A stretch of 64,000 nt of DNA, from positions 248,001-312,000 of the forward strand of contig NZ_SISF01000033.1 of the NCBI RefSeq assembly GCF_004310285.1. Reading direction: 5' to 3'. Below the pieces are notes generated by a model, which had not been told where the DNA came from, did not search any database, and saw nothing but the letters and a program-made list of their open reading frames with translations. The position numbers were made by a program, and so were the translations under genes. The number at the start of each line of letters is the position of its first letter. Position 1 is the stretch's first letter. Origin of the DNA: Agrobacterium cavarae. Lineage in GTDB: Bacteria; Pseudomonadota; Alphaproteobacteria; Rhizobiales; Rhizobiaceae. Below are positions 25,028 through 33,338 of this stretch, piece by piece.

Positions 25028-25825
25028 TCAGGCGGTCATCAGAACCGCATCGCGATAGTAAGGCGTGAAGGGCTTGAACTCGATCTTGCCCTTGGTCACC
25101 GTCGCCACCGTATTGGCAGGGATGATTTCCCACATCTCGCCGCCGGTGCCGAAAGGTTCGGAGGCGATGGCGATGCCCTCTCCCATATTGCGCCAGTATA
25201 GGGTCGGCGGGCGCGCGTCGCTCGACCAGCGAAAGGCATGCAGCGTATCGCCATCGGCGTGGATGGCGCTGAAACGGATAGGTTGATCAACGCCTGCATC
25301 CAGCACCACATCCATGCAGATTTCGATGGTGCGCGAAAGCGCATCGACCGGGTCCTTATCGAGACCGAGGCCAGCGGCAATCAGGAACATCGCCTCGCTA
25401 TCGCCGTTGCCGGCCCGCGAGCAATAAACATCATCGGAAATATGCGCCTCGATGGCGCGCTTCACCTTCTCATAGCCGCCGATCTGGCCGTTATGCATGA
25501 AGAGGTGCCGGCCGAAACCGAAGGGATGGCAGTTGGCCATGGAAACGCCGCCGGTGGTGGCGGAGCGCACATGCGCCAGAAACATGCCGGCGCGGATTTG
25601 ATGACACAGCGAGGTGAGGTTCCTGTCAGACCATGCGGGCAGGATGCCGCGATAGATCCCCGGCTCGGGCCTTTCGCCATACCAGCCGATCCCGCACCCA
25701 TCGCCGTTCACCACCGTCTTGGCTTCTCTTGCGGCAAGCGACTGGCTGATCAGCGAACTTTCCGGCTCGATCAGCAGAGTGTCTAGCCAGACAGGTGAGC
25801 CGGAATAGGCAAGAAAACGGCACAT
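25028..25825 (-). CDS. Class II glutamine amidotransferase, YafJ-like
   Basis: A 265-residue Ntn-hydrolase. The ATG is placed so that Cys 2 (MCRFLAYSG) becomes the N-terminal nucleophile after Met removal. Further blocks are NGDGCGIGWYG, FLAHVRSATTGGVSMANCHPF, FMHNGQIGGYEKVKR and a mid-domain NGDSEAMF. It fits the YafJ/EgtC-like family, which hydrolyse glutamine or gamma-glutamyl amides; EgtC belongs to ergothioneine synthesis, but no other egt gene is present. Two codons upstream are ATG-AGG-like options that would bury the Cys. Monocistronic. Confidence 0.88.
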   Translation of the reverse strand: MCRFLAYSGSPVWLDTLLIEPESSLISQSLAAREAKTVVNGDGCGIGWYGERPEPGIYRGILPAWSDRNLTSLCHQIRAGMFLAHVRSATTGGVSMANCHPFGFGRHLFMHNGQIGGYEKVKRAIEAHISDDVYCSRAGNGDSEAMFLIAAGLGLDKDPVDALSRTIEICMDVVLDAGVDQPIRFSAIHADGDTLHAFRWSSDARPPTLYWRNMGEGIAIASEPFGTGGEMWEIIPANTVATVTKGKIEFKPFTPYYRDAVLMTA

Positions 25826-25904
25826 GCGCATACCTTTGTATCAGGTTGAAAGCGCCCCACCGATCGGGCCATTGGGGCGGCCTCATTGTTCAACAAGGCC
25901 GCTC

Positions 25905-25925
25905 TAACGCCCGATCAGGGCGTTA
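25905..25925. terminator. Hairpin between L,D-transpeptidase and amidotransferase genes
   Basis: TAACGCCC and GGGCGTTA pair perfectly around a 5-base loop, ten bases after the end of the L,D-transpeptidase gene. No long T-run follows on the - strand. A second weaker GCGGCCT/AGGCCGC pairing lies just beyond. Confidence 0.5.
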
Positions 25926-25935
25926 ATGAGATGCT

Positions 25936-26556
25936 TCACGCCTGGATCACGACCACGCGGGCGCCGACCGGAACGCGCTCGTAAAGGTCGATGATATCGT
26001 GGTTGAGCATACGGATACAACCACTCGACATGGCGTGTCCGATCGACTGCGGCTGGTTGGTGCCATGCAGGCGGAACATCGTGTCATTGCCGTTGCGATA
26101 AAGATAAAGCGCACGCGCACCCAGCGGGTTATTGAGACCGCCTGGCATGCCGCCGGCATATTTCAGGTTCCGTTCCGGCTCGCGGCGGATCATGTTCGGG
26201 GTCGGCGTCCAGCTTGGCCATTCGGCCTTGCGGCCCACATAGGCATTGCCCTTCAGCGCCAGTCCCTGTCGACCGACACCCACACCGTAGCGAACGGCGC
26301 GGCCATCGCCGAGAACGAAATAGAGGCGGCGCGCCGGCGTGTCGACGACCACGGTTCCGGCCGGATAGGTGGTTTCATAGGCCACTTCCTGGCGGCGCAG
26401 TTCCGGCTTGATCTTCTCAAGCGGCATGGCTGCCATGGGAAACTGCTCATTCGGCAGAGCCGCATAGTTCTGCCGCTGGCCCGCGGGATTGATACTTGCA
26501 CAGCCTGCCAGGAAAAGTGGCAACCCGAACAGGACACCACGACGCGAAATCGACAT
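25936..26556 (-). CDS. L,D-transpeptidase lipoprotein (YkuD domain)
   Basis: A 206-residue secreted protein. The N-terminus SISRRGVLFGLPLFLAGC is a twin-Arg-like signal with a lipobox (LAGC), so a lipoprotein is likely. The YkuD catalytic block HAMSSGCIRMLNHDIIDLYERV holds the His and Cys of L,D-transpeptidases, which form 3-3 cross-links or attach proteins to peptidoglycan. The ATG at 26556 follows a GGGGG-rich ribosome-binding site; the frame extends six codons further up. Rhizobiales have many such enzymes and use them in polar growth. Confidence 0.93.
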   Translation of the reverse strand: MSISRRGVLFGLPLFLAGCASINPAGQRQNYAALPNEQFPMAAMPLEKIKPELRRQEVAYETTYPAGTVVVDTPARRLYFVLGDGRAVRYGVGVGRQGLALKGNAYVGRKAEWPSWTPTPNMIRREPERNLKYAGGMPGGLNNPLGARALYLYRNGNDTMFRLHGTNQPQSIGHAMSSGCIRMLNHDIIDLYERVPVGARVVVIQA

Positions 26557-26992
26557 ATTACCCCCTGCCGTCACGAATCTTTCGATTTAACCAGAGGTAT
26601 ATTTTTATGATTAACAAATATCTAATATCCCTGCCCGGAGGTTAAGGACGAGCGGGCACCACATCCCTCTGCCGAGTCCATTCTTATTCTGCCCTGGCCG
26701 CGCCGCATCTTCTCCTCCGGCACTCAATTCTGGGGGAAGGACGCATAATAAAAATGCGCTCAATTTATAGGCATTGAGCCTTCGCATCGGGCGTAAAAAC
26801 CTCCGCAATTCTACCGACACGGAATGAACTTTCCACGCGCTGCCGCATTTTGATGCTGAGAGGGAAAGATTGCTTTATTTTCAGTCGCTTTGAGGGACCG
26901 AGGCGGCCCAAAAAATCTGGATCGCCGACCGCTCATGCGGCTTGCATTGCTTCCAACCTTGTATTCAAATGTACAAAAAGGGGATCTGAAAG
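26557..26992. promoter_or_regulatory. Divergent intergenic region before the ATP-grasp operon
   Basis: A 436-base region between divergent genes. GCTCAAT (26758-26764) and ATTGAGC (26773-26779) form an inverted repeat with 8 bases between. Both flanking promoters should be here. Short frames in it have no support. Confidence 0.4.
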
Positions 26993-28402
26993 TTGGCATT
27001 TGATGAAATGATAAATGCGGACACCACGCCGCGAAGCCCATACGCAAACTACAACGACTGGTATAGCCGACAGGACCGGTCGCATCTGATCCAGAAATCC
27101 AAGGACGCGGAAAACATCTTCCGCAGAACCGGCATTACCTTTGCCGTCTATGGCCACGCCGACAGCGCCGAAAAGCTCATCCCCTTCGACATCATTCCGC
27201 GCATCATTTCCGGCAAGGAATGGCGCAAGCTTGCTCAGGGCATCGAACAGCGCGTCATCGCGCTCAACGCCTTTCTGGACGACATCTACCACAAGCAGGA
27301 AATCATCAAGGCAGGTCGTATTCCCCGCGAGCTGATCGAGAAGAACGAAGCCTTCCTGCCGCAGATGATCGGCTTCCGCCCGCCCGGCGGCGTCTACACC
27401 CACATTGTCGGTACCGACATCGTGCGCACCGGCGAAGACCAGTTCTACGTGCTGGAAGACAATGCCAGAACGCCGTCGGGTGTCAGCTACATGCTGGAAA
27501 ACCGCGAAACCATGATGCAGATGTTCCCAGAACTCTTCCATGAGAACCGGGTTCAGCGCGTCGAGGACTATCCCTATCAACTGCGCCAGTCGCTGGCGTC
27601 GCTCGCGCCCCCCGGCTGCAAGGGCAAGCCACGCGTGGCGGTATTGACACCCGGCATCCACAATTCCGCCTATTACGAGCATTCCTTCCTGGCCGACATG
27701 ATGGGCGTGGAACTGGTGGAAGGCTCTGACCTGCGCGTCATGGACGGCAAGGTCAAGATGCGCACCACGCAAGGCTATGAAGCCATCGACGTGCTCTATC
27801 GCCGGGTCGACGACGATTTCCTCGATCCCCTCACCTTCCGCCCGGACTCGGCGCTTGGCATTCCCGGCATCATGGATGTCTACCGCGCCGGCAATATCAC
27901 CATCGCCAATGCGCCCGGCACCGGCATTTCCGATGACAAGGCGATCTATTCCTACATGCCGGAAATCGTCGAGTTCTATACCGGCCGCAAGCCGCTTCTT
28001 GAAAACGTGCCGACATGGCGCTGTTCGGAACCGGACAGCCTGAAATACGTGCTCGATAATCTCGCCGATCTCGTCGTCAAGGAAGTGCATGGCTCCGGCG
28101 GTTACGGCATGCTGGTCGGCCCGACAGCCTCGAAGAAGGAGCGCGCCTTGTTTGCCGAGAAGCTGCGCGCGCGGCCGAACAATTACATTGCCCAGCCGAC
28201 GCTTTCTCTCTCGACTGTCCCGATCATGGTGAAGAACGGCATCGCGCCACGCCATGTCGATCTTCGTCCCTATGTGCTTGTGTCCGACAAGGTCAAAATC
28301 ATTCCAGGCGGCCTGACCCGCGTGGCCCTCAAGCAGGGCTCGCTCGTCGTCAATTCCAGCCAGGGTGGCGGCACCAAAGACACCTGGGTACTGGAGGACT
28401 GA
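26993..28402 (+). CDS. Circularly permuted ATP-grasp protein
   Basis: A 469-residue protein of the circularly permuted ATP-grasp family (former DUF404/407). The N-terminus starts MAFDEM and has RRTGITFAVYG, then FDIIPRIISGKEWRKLAQGIEQRVIALNAFLDDIYH, FYVLEDNARTPSGVSYMLENR and VVKEVHGSGGYGMLVGP, all typical. The start is a TTG behind AGGGGA; ATG 27008 is the alternative. It is the first gene of a unit with an alpha-E protein and a transglutaminase, a conserved set predicted to make and process a peptide-like amide bond. The product is unknown. Confidence 0.9.
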   Translation: MAFDEMINADTTPRSPYANYNDWYSRQDRSHLIQKSKDAENIFRRTGITFAVYGHADSAEKLIPFDIIPRIISGKEWRKLAQGIEQRVIALNAFLDDIYHKQEIIKAGRIPRELIEKNEAFLPQMIGFRPPGGVYTHIVGTDIVRTGEDQFYVLEDNARTPSGVSYMLENRETMMQMFPELFHENRVQRVEDYPYQLRQSLASLAPPGCKGKPRVAVLTPGIHNSAYYEHSFLADMMGVELVEGSDLRVMDGKVKMRTTQGYEAIDVLYRRVDDDFLDPLTFRPDSALGIPGIMDVYRAGNITIANAPGTGISDDKAIYSYMPEIVEFYTGRKPLLENVPTWRCSEPDSLKYVLDNLADLVVKEVHGSGGYGMLVGPTASKKERALFAEKLRARPNNYIAQPTLSLSTVPIMVKNGIAPRHVDLRPYVLVSDKVKIIPGGLTRVALKQGSLVVNSSQGGGTKDTWVLED

Positions 28403-28405
28403 GCC

Positions 28406-29347
28406 ATGTTGGGAAGAACTGCAAACGGGCTCTACTGGATGTTCCGCTATATCGAGCGCGCCGAAAACATAGCGCGCCTCGTCGATGCGGGCCTGCGTGT
28501 CTCGCTGACGCGAAGCGGCAGCGCGGATGAAGATTGGGACGGCGTGCTGCAAAGTGCGGGCGTTCGCGAAGCCTTTCTCAAAGACAACGAAAAGGTCACG
28601 TCGGCAGATGCGATCGACTATCTGTTGCGCGACAAGAGCAACCCGTCGAGCGTGATGTCCTGCATCGACTCCGGCCGCAACAACGCCCGCATGGTGCGCA
28701 CGGCACTGACGCGCGAGACCTGGGAAGCGACCAACGAGTTCTGGATCGAGTTGAAAAGCCTGCTCGGACGCCGCCTCAAACCGGCGGAAATGCCGCATGT
28801 CATCGATGTCATCAAGCATCGGGCAGGCCTGGTGCGCGGCGCCTTCCACGGTTCGATGCTGCGCAACGACCTCTACAATTTCTCGCGCATCGGCACGTTC
28901 ATCGAACGGGCGGACAACACCGCGCGCATTCTCGATGTCAAATATTACGTGCTTCTGCCGGCAGCGGCGCAGGTTGGCTCCTCGCTCGACAATGCACAAT
29001 GGGAATCGATCCTGCGCTCAGTGTCGGCCCACCGCTCCTATGGCTGGGTCTACGACGCGGAATACAAACCCGCCAACATTGCCGACTTCCTCATTCTCAA
29101 CGCCCGCATGCCGCGTTCGCTCGCCTATTGCTATGAGAAGATCGTCAGCAACCTCGGCTATCTCGCCAAGGATTATGGCGAGCGGCACAAGGCACACGAA
29201 ACGTCGGACGCCATTTTGTCGACACTGAAGGAAACCACCATCGACCGCGTGATGGATCGGGGCCTGCACGAGTTCCTGGAAGCCTTCATCAACAGGAACG
29301 GCCAGCTGGGTCAGGAAATCACGGAAGGTTACCGCTTCTATCAGTAA
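28406..29347 (+). CDS. Alpha-E domain protein
   Basis: A 313-residue, largely helical alpha-E (former DUF403) protein. It starts MLGRTANGLYWMFRYIERAENIARLVDAG, with the conserved RYIERAEN and, later, RIGTFIERADNTARILDVKYY. It follows the ATP-grasp gene by three bases and precedes the transglutaminase gene by 27. The family is nearly always found with these two partners. Its biochemical role is not known; the glutamates and arginines suggest binding of a nucleotide or peptide intermediate. Confidence 0.92.
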   Translation: MLGRTANGLYWMFRYIERAENIARLVDAGLRVSLTRSGSADEDWDGVLQSAGVREAFLKDNEKVTSADAIDYLLRDKSNPSSVMSCIDSGRNNARMVRTALTRETWEATNEFWIELKSLLGRRLKPAEMPHVIDVIKHRAGLVRGAFHGSMLRNDLYNFSRIGTFIERADNTARILDVKYYVLLPAAAQVGSSLDNAQWESILRSVSAHRSYGWVYDAEYKPANIADFLILNARMPRSLAYCYEKIVSNLGYLAKDYGERHKAHETSDAILSTLKETTIDRVMDRGLHEFLEAFINRNGQLGQEITEGYRFYQ

Positions 29348-29374
29348 GCGGTACAAGACGGGGATACGGGGCGA

Positions 29375-30196
29375 ATGCGTCTGAAGATCAATCACACGAC
29401 CGAATATCTGTACGAAGAGGTGGTGCCATACTCCCTTCAGCGCCTGCGCCTGACACCGCTCAGCGGCCCGATGCAGACCGTGCTGAACTGGGACGTCGTC
29501 GTTGAGGGCGCGACAGTAGAAACGCGCTACGACGACCATTTCGGCAACCGCATCGAGCTTGTGGAAAGCGAAGGTCCGAGCCGCGCCGTGAAGGTTACGG
29601 CAAGCGGCGAAGTGGAAACGAAGGACAAGGCAGGCGTCTTCGGCGCGCATATCGGCAACGCGCCGCTTTGGCTCTTCATGCGCGATACGCCGCTGACCAA
29701 GCCCGGCAAGCTGATACGCGAGATGGCCCGACAGAGTTCAGGCAGCACCGAACTGGAACGCCTTCACGAACTGATGGCCTTGATTCACCTGGAGGTTGAA
29801 TATCAAACCGGCAGCACCGGCACCGAAACCACGGCGGAACAGGCGCTGGAAGCCGGCAAGGGTGTCTGCCAGGACCACGCCCATATCTTCATTGCCGCCT
29901 CCCGCCTGCTCGGCCACCCTTCCCGCTACGTCTCCGGCTACCTGATGATGGAAGGCGTCGAAGAACAGGTGGCAACCCACGCCTGGGGTGAAGCCCATCT
30001 TCCCGGCCTGGGCTGGGTCGGCTTCGATGCCGCCAACAAGATCTGCCCGGATGAGCGCTATGTCCGCATCGCCACCGGCCTGTCCTACCGCGACTGCGCC
30101 CCGGTGTCGGGCATGCGCGTTGGCGTTTCCGGCGAAAGCCTGAGCGTGTCCGTCACCGTGCATGAATCCCAGAGTCAAAGTCAGTCGCAGAGTTAA
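29375..30196 (+). CDS. Transglutaminase-like cysteine protease
   Basis: A 273-residue bacterial transglutaminase-like protein with an N-terminal beta domain (about 1-95) and a catalytic core. The triad is Cys 165 in GKGVCQDHAHIF, His in VATHAWGEAHLPG and Asp in GWVGFDAAN. No signal peptide is seen, so it is cytoplasmic. It closes the ATP-grasp/alpha-E operon and probably hydrolyses or transfers the amide formed by the first enzyme. The C-terminus ends in a run of Ser-Gln pairs (ESQSQSQSQS), an odd low-complexity tail. Confidence 0.92.
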   Translation: MRLKINHTTEYLYEEVVPYSLQRLRLTPLSGPMQTVLNWDVVVEGATVETRYDDHFGNRIELVESEGPSRAVKVTASGEVETKDKAGVFGAHIGNAPLWLFMRDTPLTKPGKLIREMARQSSGSTELERLHELMALIHLEVEYQTGSTGTETTAEQALEAGKGVCQDHAHIFIAASRLLGHPSRYVSGYLMMEGVEEQVATHAWGEAHLPGLGWVGFDAANKICPDERYVRIATGLSYRDCAPVSGMRVGVSGESLSVSVTVHESQSQSQSQS

Positions 30197-30203
30197 GGCG
30201 CCG

Positions 30204-30230
30204 TTGCGAAAATCGAGTCCGGTTTTCGGG
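30204..30230. repeat. Partial palindrome related to the dispersed repeats
   Basis: CGAAAATCG and a later GGTTTTCGG form a hairpin shortly after the transglutaminase gene. The pattern matches the first palindrome of the longer elements at 37181 and 44593, but the second half is absent. It may serve as a terminator. Confidence 0.45.
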
Positions 30231-30346
30231 CCGACGCTTTAGAGCCAAAATCCACGCCCGTTTGAATGGACTGTGCGATCAATCGCGACAGGCGTCTCCA
30301 GGATCTTTCACCGCGCTATGCTCGGCTTCATCGTCCAGCTGACAGA

Positions 30347-31219
30347 TCAAGACGCTCCCCGCGCCGCGATTGTAGCCGCAAGGTTGGAGCGGTGGCAGCG
30401 TTCGTAAAACTCCCGGGCCCCGAAAGACATGCCCGCCGGAAGATCAACGAAGTCTTTCAGCCTCATTCCCTCGCGTTGAGCCAGAGCCGCGCTCATCAAC
30501 TCAGATGCAGGAACGAGAGCCACAGCCTCTTGAATGTTCTCAAAATAGGCGATGTTGCGATCCAAAACGGCGTGGTCACTCGTCTGTCCATGCGCAAGAA
30601 CAAGCTGTTTCGGGTTCAGGCTGCGAATGAGGTCCAACGAGGAGCGAAGGCTGCGCAAATCATCAGGCGCGCTGCTCCAAACCTCCGGAATGGGATGCTC
30701 GACCGCATCCACCGCCAGACACGTCTCGATCTCCGGTATCCAGACGGCAAGATGATCTGGCGTGTGTCCGGGCGTGTGCAGAAGATGCAGGCTGAGATCC
30801 CCGCCATGCAGCGTCATGCTCTCGCCGCTGAAGGTCAATGTCGGTGGCACAAGCTCGACCTCGTCAAAGCGGGGCTCGGTCGTTCTCTTCTGTTCAAGCG
30901 TTTGAAGCGCAGACGGATCGCGCAAGCGATCGATCGCGGATTGATGGGCAATGATCGGCGCGCCACCGACGGCACGATTGCCCCAAAAATGGTCCCAGTC
31001 CATATGCGAGTTGACGACGATGAGCGGTCGATCCCGCATGCGATCGGCAAGCAGCTCCAGCGCACGCCGGCACAGGCTCGGCGTCCCCAGCGTATCGACC
31101 AGCACATTGAAACGCTCGGTGCTGACGAACACAGCATCGACCTCATCACCCGCCCGAATAACCGTAATGCGATCATCGAGACCCGGGTAAGATGTCAGAC
31201 TCACATCAACCGTCATCAT
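30347..31219 (-). CDS. Metallo-beta-lactamase-fold hydrolase, HxDxDH variant
   Basis: A 290-residue MBL-fold protein. The metal motif reads NSHMDWDHFWGN (His 72, Asp 74, Asp 76, His 77), so the second His of HxHxDH is Asp. Downstream are LLHTPGHTPDHLAVWIPE and LAHGQTSDH, which supply further ligands. Substitution in the first motif changes metal binding in some subfamilies, so activity is uncertain. The ATG pair at 31216-31219 follows AAAGGTG; a longer frame to 31330 is less likely. The gene is divergent from a methyltransferase gene. Substrate unknown. Confidence 0.82.
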   Translation of the reverse strand: MMTVDVSLTSYPGLDDRITVIRAGDEVDAVFVSTERFNVLVDTLGTPSLCRRALELLADRMRDRPLIVVNSHMDWDHFWGNRAVGGAPIIAHQSAIDRLRDPSALQTLEQKRTTEPRFDEVELVPPTLTFSGESMTLHGGDLSLHLLHTPGHTPDHLAVWIPEIETCLAVDAVEHPIPEVWSSAPDDLRSLRSSLDLIRSLNPKQLVLAHGQTSDHAVLDRNIAYFENIQEAVALVPASELMSAALAQREGMRLKDFVDLPAGMSFGAREFYERCHRSNLAATIAARGAS

Positions 31220-31446
31220 CACACCTTTCTGACGCAAACGAACGGGCCCGTCCTGCGGCTCCTCACAATCATGGTGGTGCCGCTCTGACATCGTCAAGCT
31301 CTGAAACACTTGTGGTGGCCAGTGCACCAATGGCCACCCATCAAGCCTGGAAGCAGTCTGAACCCAACCGGCAGAGGTGGAGACGATCGCGCAAAACTGC
31401 TAACCGCTTGACCTCAATGGAATGTGACTGAGGAGAGAGAGCATCC

Positions 31447-32040
31447 ATGACTGCCCGCGATGATCATACGATCGGCTTCTACGCCCGAGAAGTTGCCGCC
31501 TACACCACGCGAGGCGTAGACGCCTCCCCTCGCCTCAAGGCCTTTCTCGCAGCGCTTCCGCCCGGCGGCCGCATTCTCGAACTCGGCTGCGGCGCAGGCC
31601 AGGATAGCGAAGCCATGCTTGCCCGCGGCTTCGACGTCCATCCCACCGATGGCACGCCTGAAATGGCGCGCGCGGCAGCAGAACGTCTGGGCGTCGCAAC
31701 CAGCACCTTGCTGTTCGAAGACATTGCCGAGCAAAACGCCTATGACGGCATCTGGGCCAATGCCTGCCTGCTGCATGTGCCCCGCGCCACCCTGCCATCG
31801 ATCATCGCCCGCATTCATGCCGCCTTGAAAGACAAGGGCGTCTTCTATGGCAGCTACAAGGCCGGAACGGCCGAAGGCCGCGACGAACTCGATCGCTTCT
31901 ATAATTACCCGTCACCGGATTGGCTTTTAGACGTTTACCAGCAACTCTCATGGGAGCAGATCACCATCCATGAAGCCAAAGGCAGCGGCTACGACAACAA
32001 GCCGACCGACTGGCTGCATGTAACGGCTGTGAAACCATAA
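31447..32040 (+). CDS. Class I SAM-dependent methyltransferase
   Basis: A 197-residue methyltransferase. Motif I is RILELGCGAGQDSEAMLARGFDVHPTDGTPEM (about residues 42-73), with FDVHPTDG giving the acidic ribose-binding residue, and YDGIWANACLLHVP as motif IV. It fits the TehB/small-molecule methyltransferase group. The ATG follows a GAGAGAG ribosome-binding site. The target cannot be told; relatives act on tellurite, thiols or small acids. It stands alone. Confidence 0.85.
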   Translation: MTARDDHTIGFYAREVAAYTTRGVDASPRLKAFLAALPPGGRILELGCGAGQDSEAMLARGFDVHPTDGTPEMARAAAERLGVATSTLLFEDIAEQNAYDGIWANACLLHVPRATLPSIIARIHAALKDKGVFYGSYKAGTAEGRDELDRFYNYPSPDWLLDVYQQLSWEQITIHEAKGSGYDNKPTDWLHVTAVKP

Positions 32041-32473
32041 CTGTCTCATTAATGGGCGCACCCCTGTTTTTCACGATGGATGCCGCACAGCCGCGGAACC
32101 TAATCCACCCGGAACTGTTTGCCGGGTGGGGAACAACAGGGACAGATCAGTGACAGGACAAGACTATCGCTTGGCTAGGTTTTTGAGCCACGACGCCATA
32201 AAGCAAGCATCACGCCCTGCATCGAGAAGATCGGTACAGACGGACGAGCTTTTCTCACATCTCCTACAGCAACTGGACGAGGCAGAAATGCCTGGGGACC
32301 GTTCGTCCCAACATGAGAACCACGACAGCCATCGGATTTCAAGAACCCGTAATTGACGATGGTCCGGATAGAGATCGAGATCGATTTTGGACTCCGGGAC
32401 TATCTCACCATTCTGCTCGTTCGAGCCGGTAGCAATGGCAGCGAGTGATCGCCCTTTATCAGCGCTCTCGTCT
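32041..32473. other. Intergenic region between methyltransferase and DUF1349 genes
   Basis: About 430 bases between convergent genes. A small + frame at 32150 is listed separately with low confidence. No terminator-grade hairpin was seen. The composition is similar to the surroundings. Confidence 0.4.
32150..32356 (+). CDS. Possible small hypothetical protein
   Basis: A 68-residue frame opens at a GTG behind CAGGGACAG and ends in TGA. It contains LFSHLLQQLDEAEMPGD, which could be a helix, but the rest is polar and unstructured with no family I recognise. It is listed only because the ribosome-binding site is acceptable and the region is otherwise empty. Confidence 0.25.
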   Translation: MTGQDYRLARFLSHDAIKQASRPASRRSVQTDELFSHLLQQLDEAEMPGDRSSQHENHDSHRISRTRN

Positions 32474-33058
32474 TCAGCTTAGATCGTGGAGATCCTTTGT
32501 GGTCGCCGGACCAATCGTGAACTCGGAGAAATGGACGCTCAGTCCGCTGCGTTCCGGCGTACAGGCCGTCGGACCAACCTCGTAAGTCTCGGCAACTGGA
32601 AAAGACGCCAGCCGAAGAAGGGGCCAAAAGCTCCGATCTCGCGATGCCTGAATCCGCATCGCCCCTTTTGACAGCGTGACGCGTATGTAGAAATCGTCAA
32701 CCTGCTTGAAAGGCTGCGAGACGGACCAGTCCGATCGTCCGTCGGTGACAACCGTGCTCAGGAATGCCTCTCCGTCGGTGAACTCGACACCCGTCTTGAC
32801 CCAACGGGTCTCATCGATCCGCACCATCAGGCCGGCCTGATCGTACAAGGTGCGAAACTCGCCTTGCACACGGATTTCCGCCGTGAACCCGTCCGCTGCC
32901 GGTATGCCGAGAAAATGGCCCGTATCACGGGTGAAGCCATAATAGGTCTCGCGCCAAAAATCCGTCTTCGCATCCGTCGTGATCCTCAGGCTGTCTTCCG
33001 TAACCTCCGCGTTGACCGGCTCGTTCAACCATCGTCCACGTCTAAAATCGATCGTCAC
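32474..33058 (-). CDS. DUF1349 protein
   Basis: A 194-residue DUF1349 protein of the concanavalin-like fold. Characteristic text is TDFWRETYYGFTRDTGHFLG, DQAGLMVRIDETRWVKTGVEFTDGE and LSTVVTDGRSDWS. Yeast and bacterial members are uncharacterised; some are fused to carbohydrate-related enzymes. The start is a GTG behind GGAG. A six-copy GAGAAT repeat lies 20 bases upstream, and it is in-frame readable, so the frame stays open for another 120 codons without family similarity. It may follow the LOV kinase gene in a transcript. Confidence 0.82.
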   Translation of the reverse strand: MTIDFRRGRWLNEPVNAEVTEDSLRITTDAKTDFWRETYYGFTRDTGHFLGIPAADGFTAEIRVQGEFRTLYDQAGLMVRIDETRWVKTGVEFTDGEAFLSTVVTDGRSDWSVSQPFKQVDDFYIRVTLSKGAMRIQASRDRSFWPLLRLASFPVAETYEVGPTACTPERSGLSVHFSEFTIGPATTKDLHDLS

Positions 33059-33077
33059 AAGCAGGCTCCGTGCATCT

Positions 33078-33113
33078 GAGAATGAGAATGAGAATGAGAA
33101 TGAGAATGAGAAT
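33078..33113. repeat. Hexanucleotide tandem repeat (GAGAAT)6
   Basis: Six exact copies of GAGAAT in a row, 36 bases, ending 20 bases upstream of the DUF1349 GTG. On the - strand it is an ATTCTC tract in the promoter or leader. Perfect hexamer arrays like this can change copy number by slippage and alter promoter spacing. Confidence 0.95.
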
Positions 33114-33338
33114 GCGGTGCGTCGCACGAAATGCGCACGACCAACAATGGCAAAATCGGCTGATTTCGACACTTCCGTCAAGACCGGCAACACTTTAACA
33201 GCGCCCAATGCGGCGTTCCACGTCGCGTGTCCGATCACCGCCCCCTCGCCTATGGACTGCCGAGCGCGACGATTGCATCGATCAACGCTCCTCGCCCGCA
33301 GCAATTGGCTTCTGGCCCGGTGGGCCTCGATCTGCGGA

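Noticed and set aside
26933..28999. 688-codon - strand open frame opposite the ATP-grasp and alpha-E genes
   Set aside because: It spans two well-supported genes on the other strand and has no family resemblance.
33078..33113. Possible CRISPR-like array
   Set aside because: The unit is only six bases with no spacers; it is a simple-sequence repeat.
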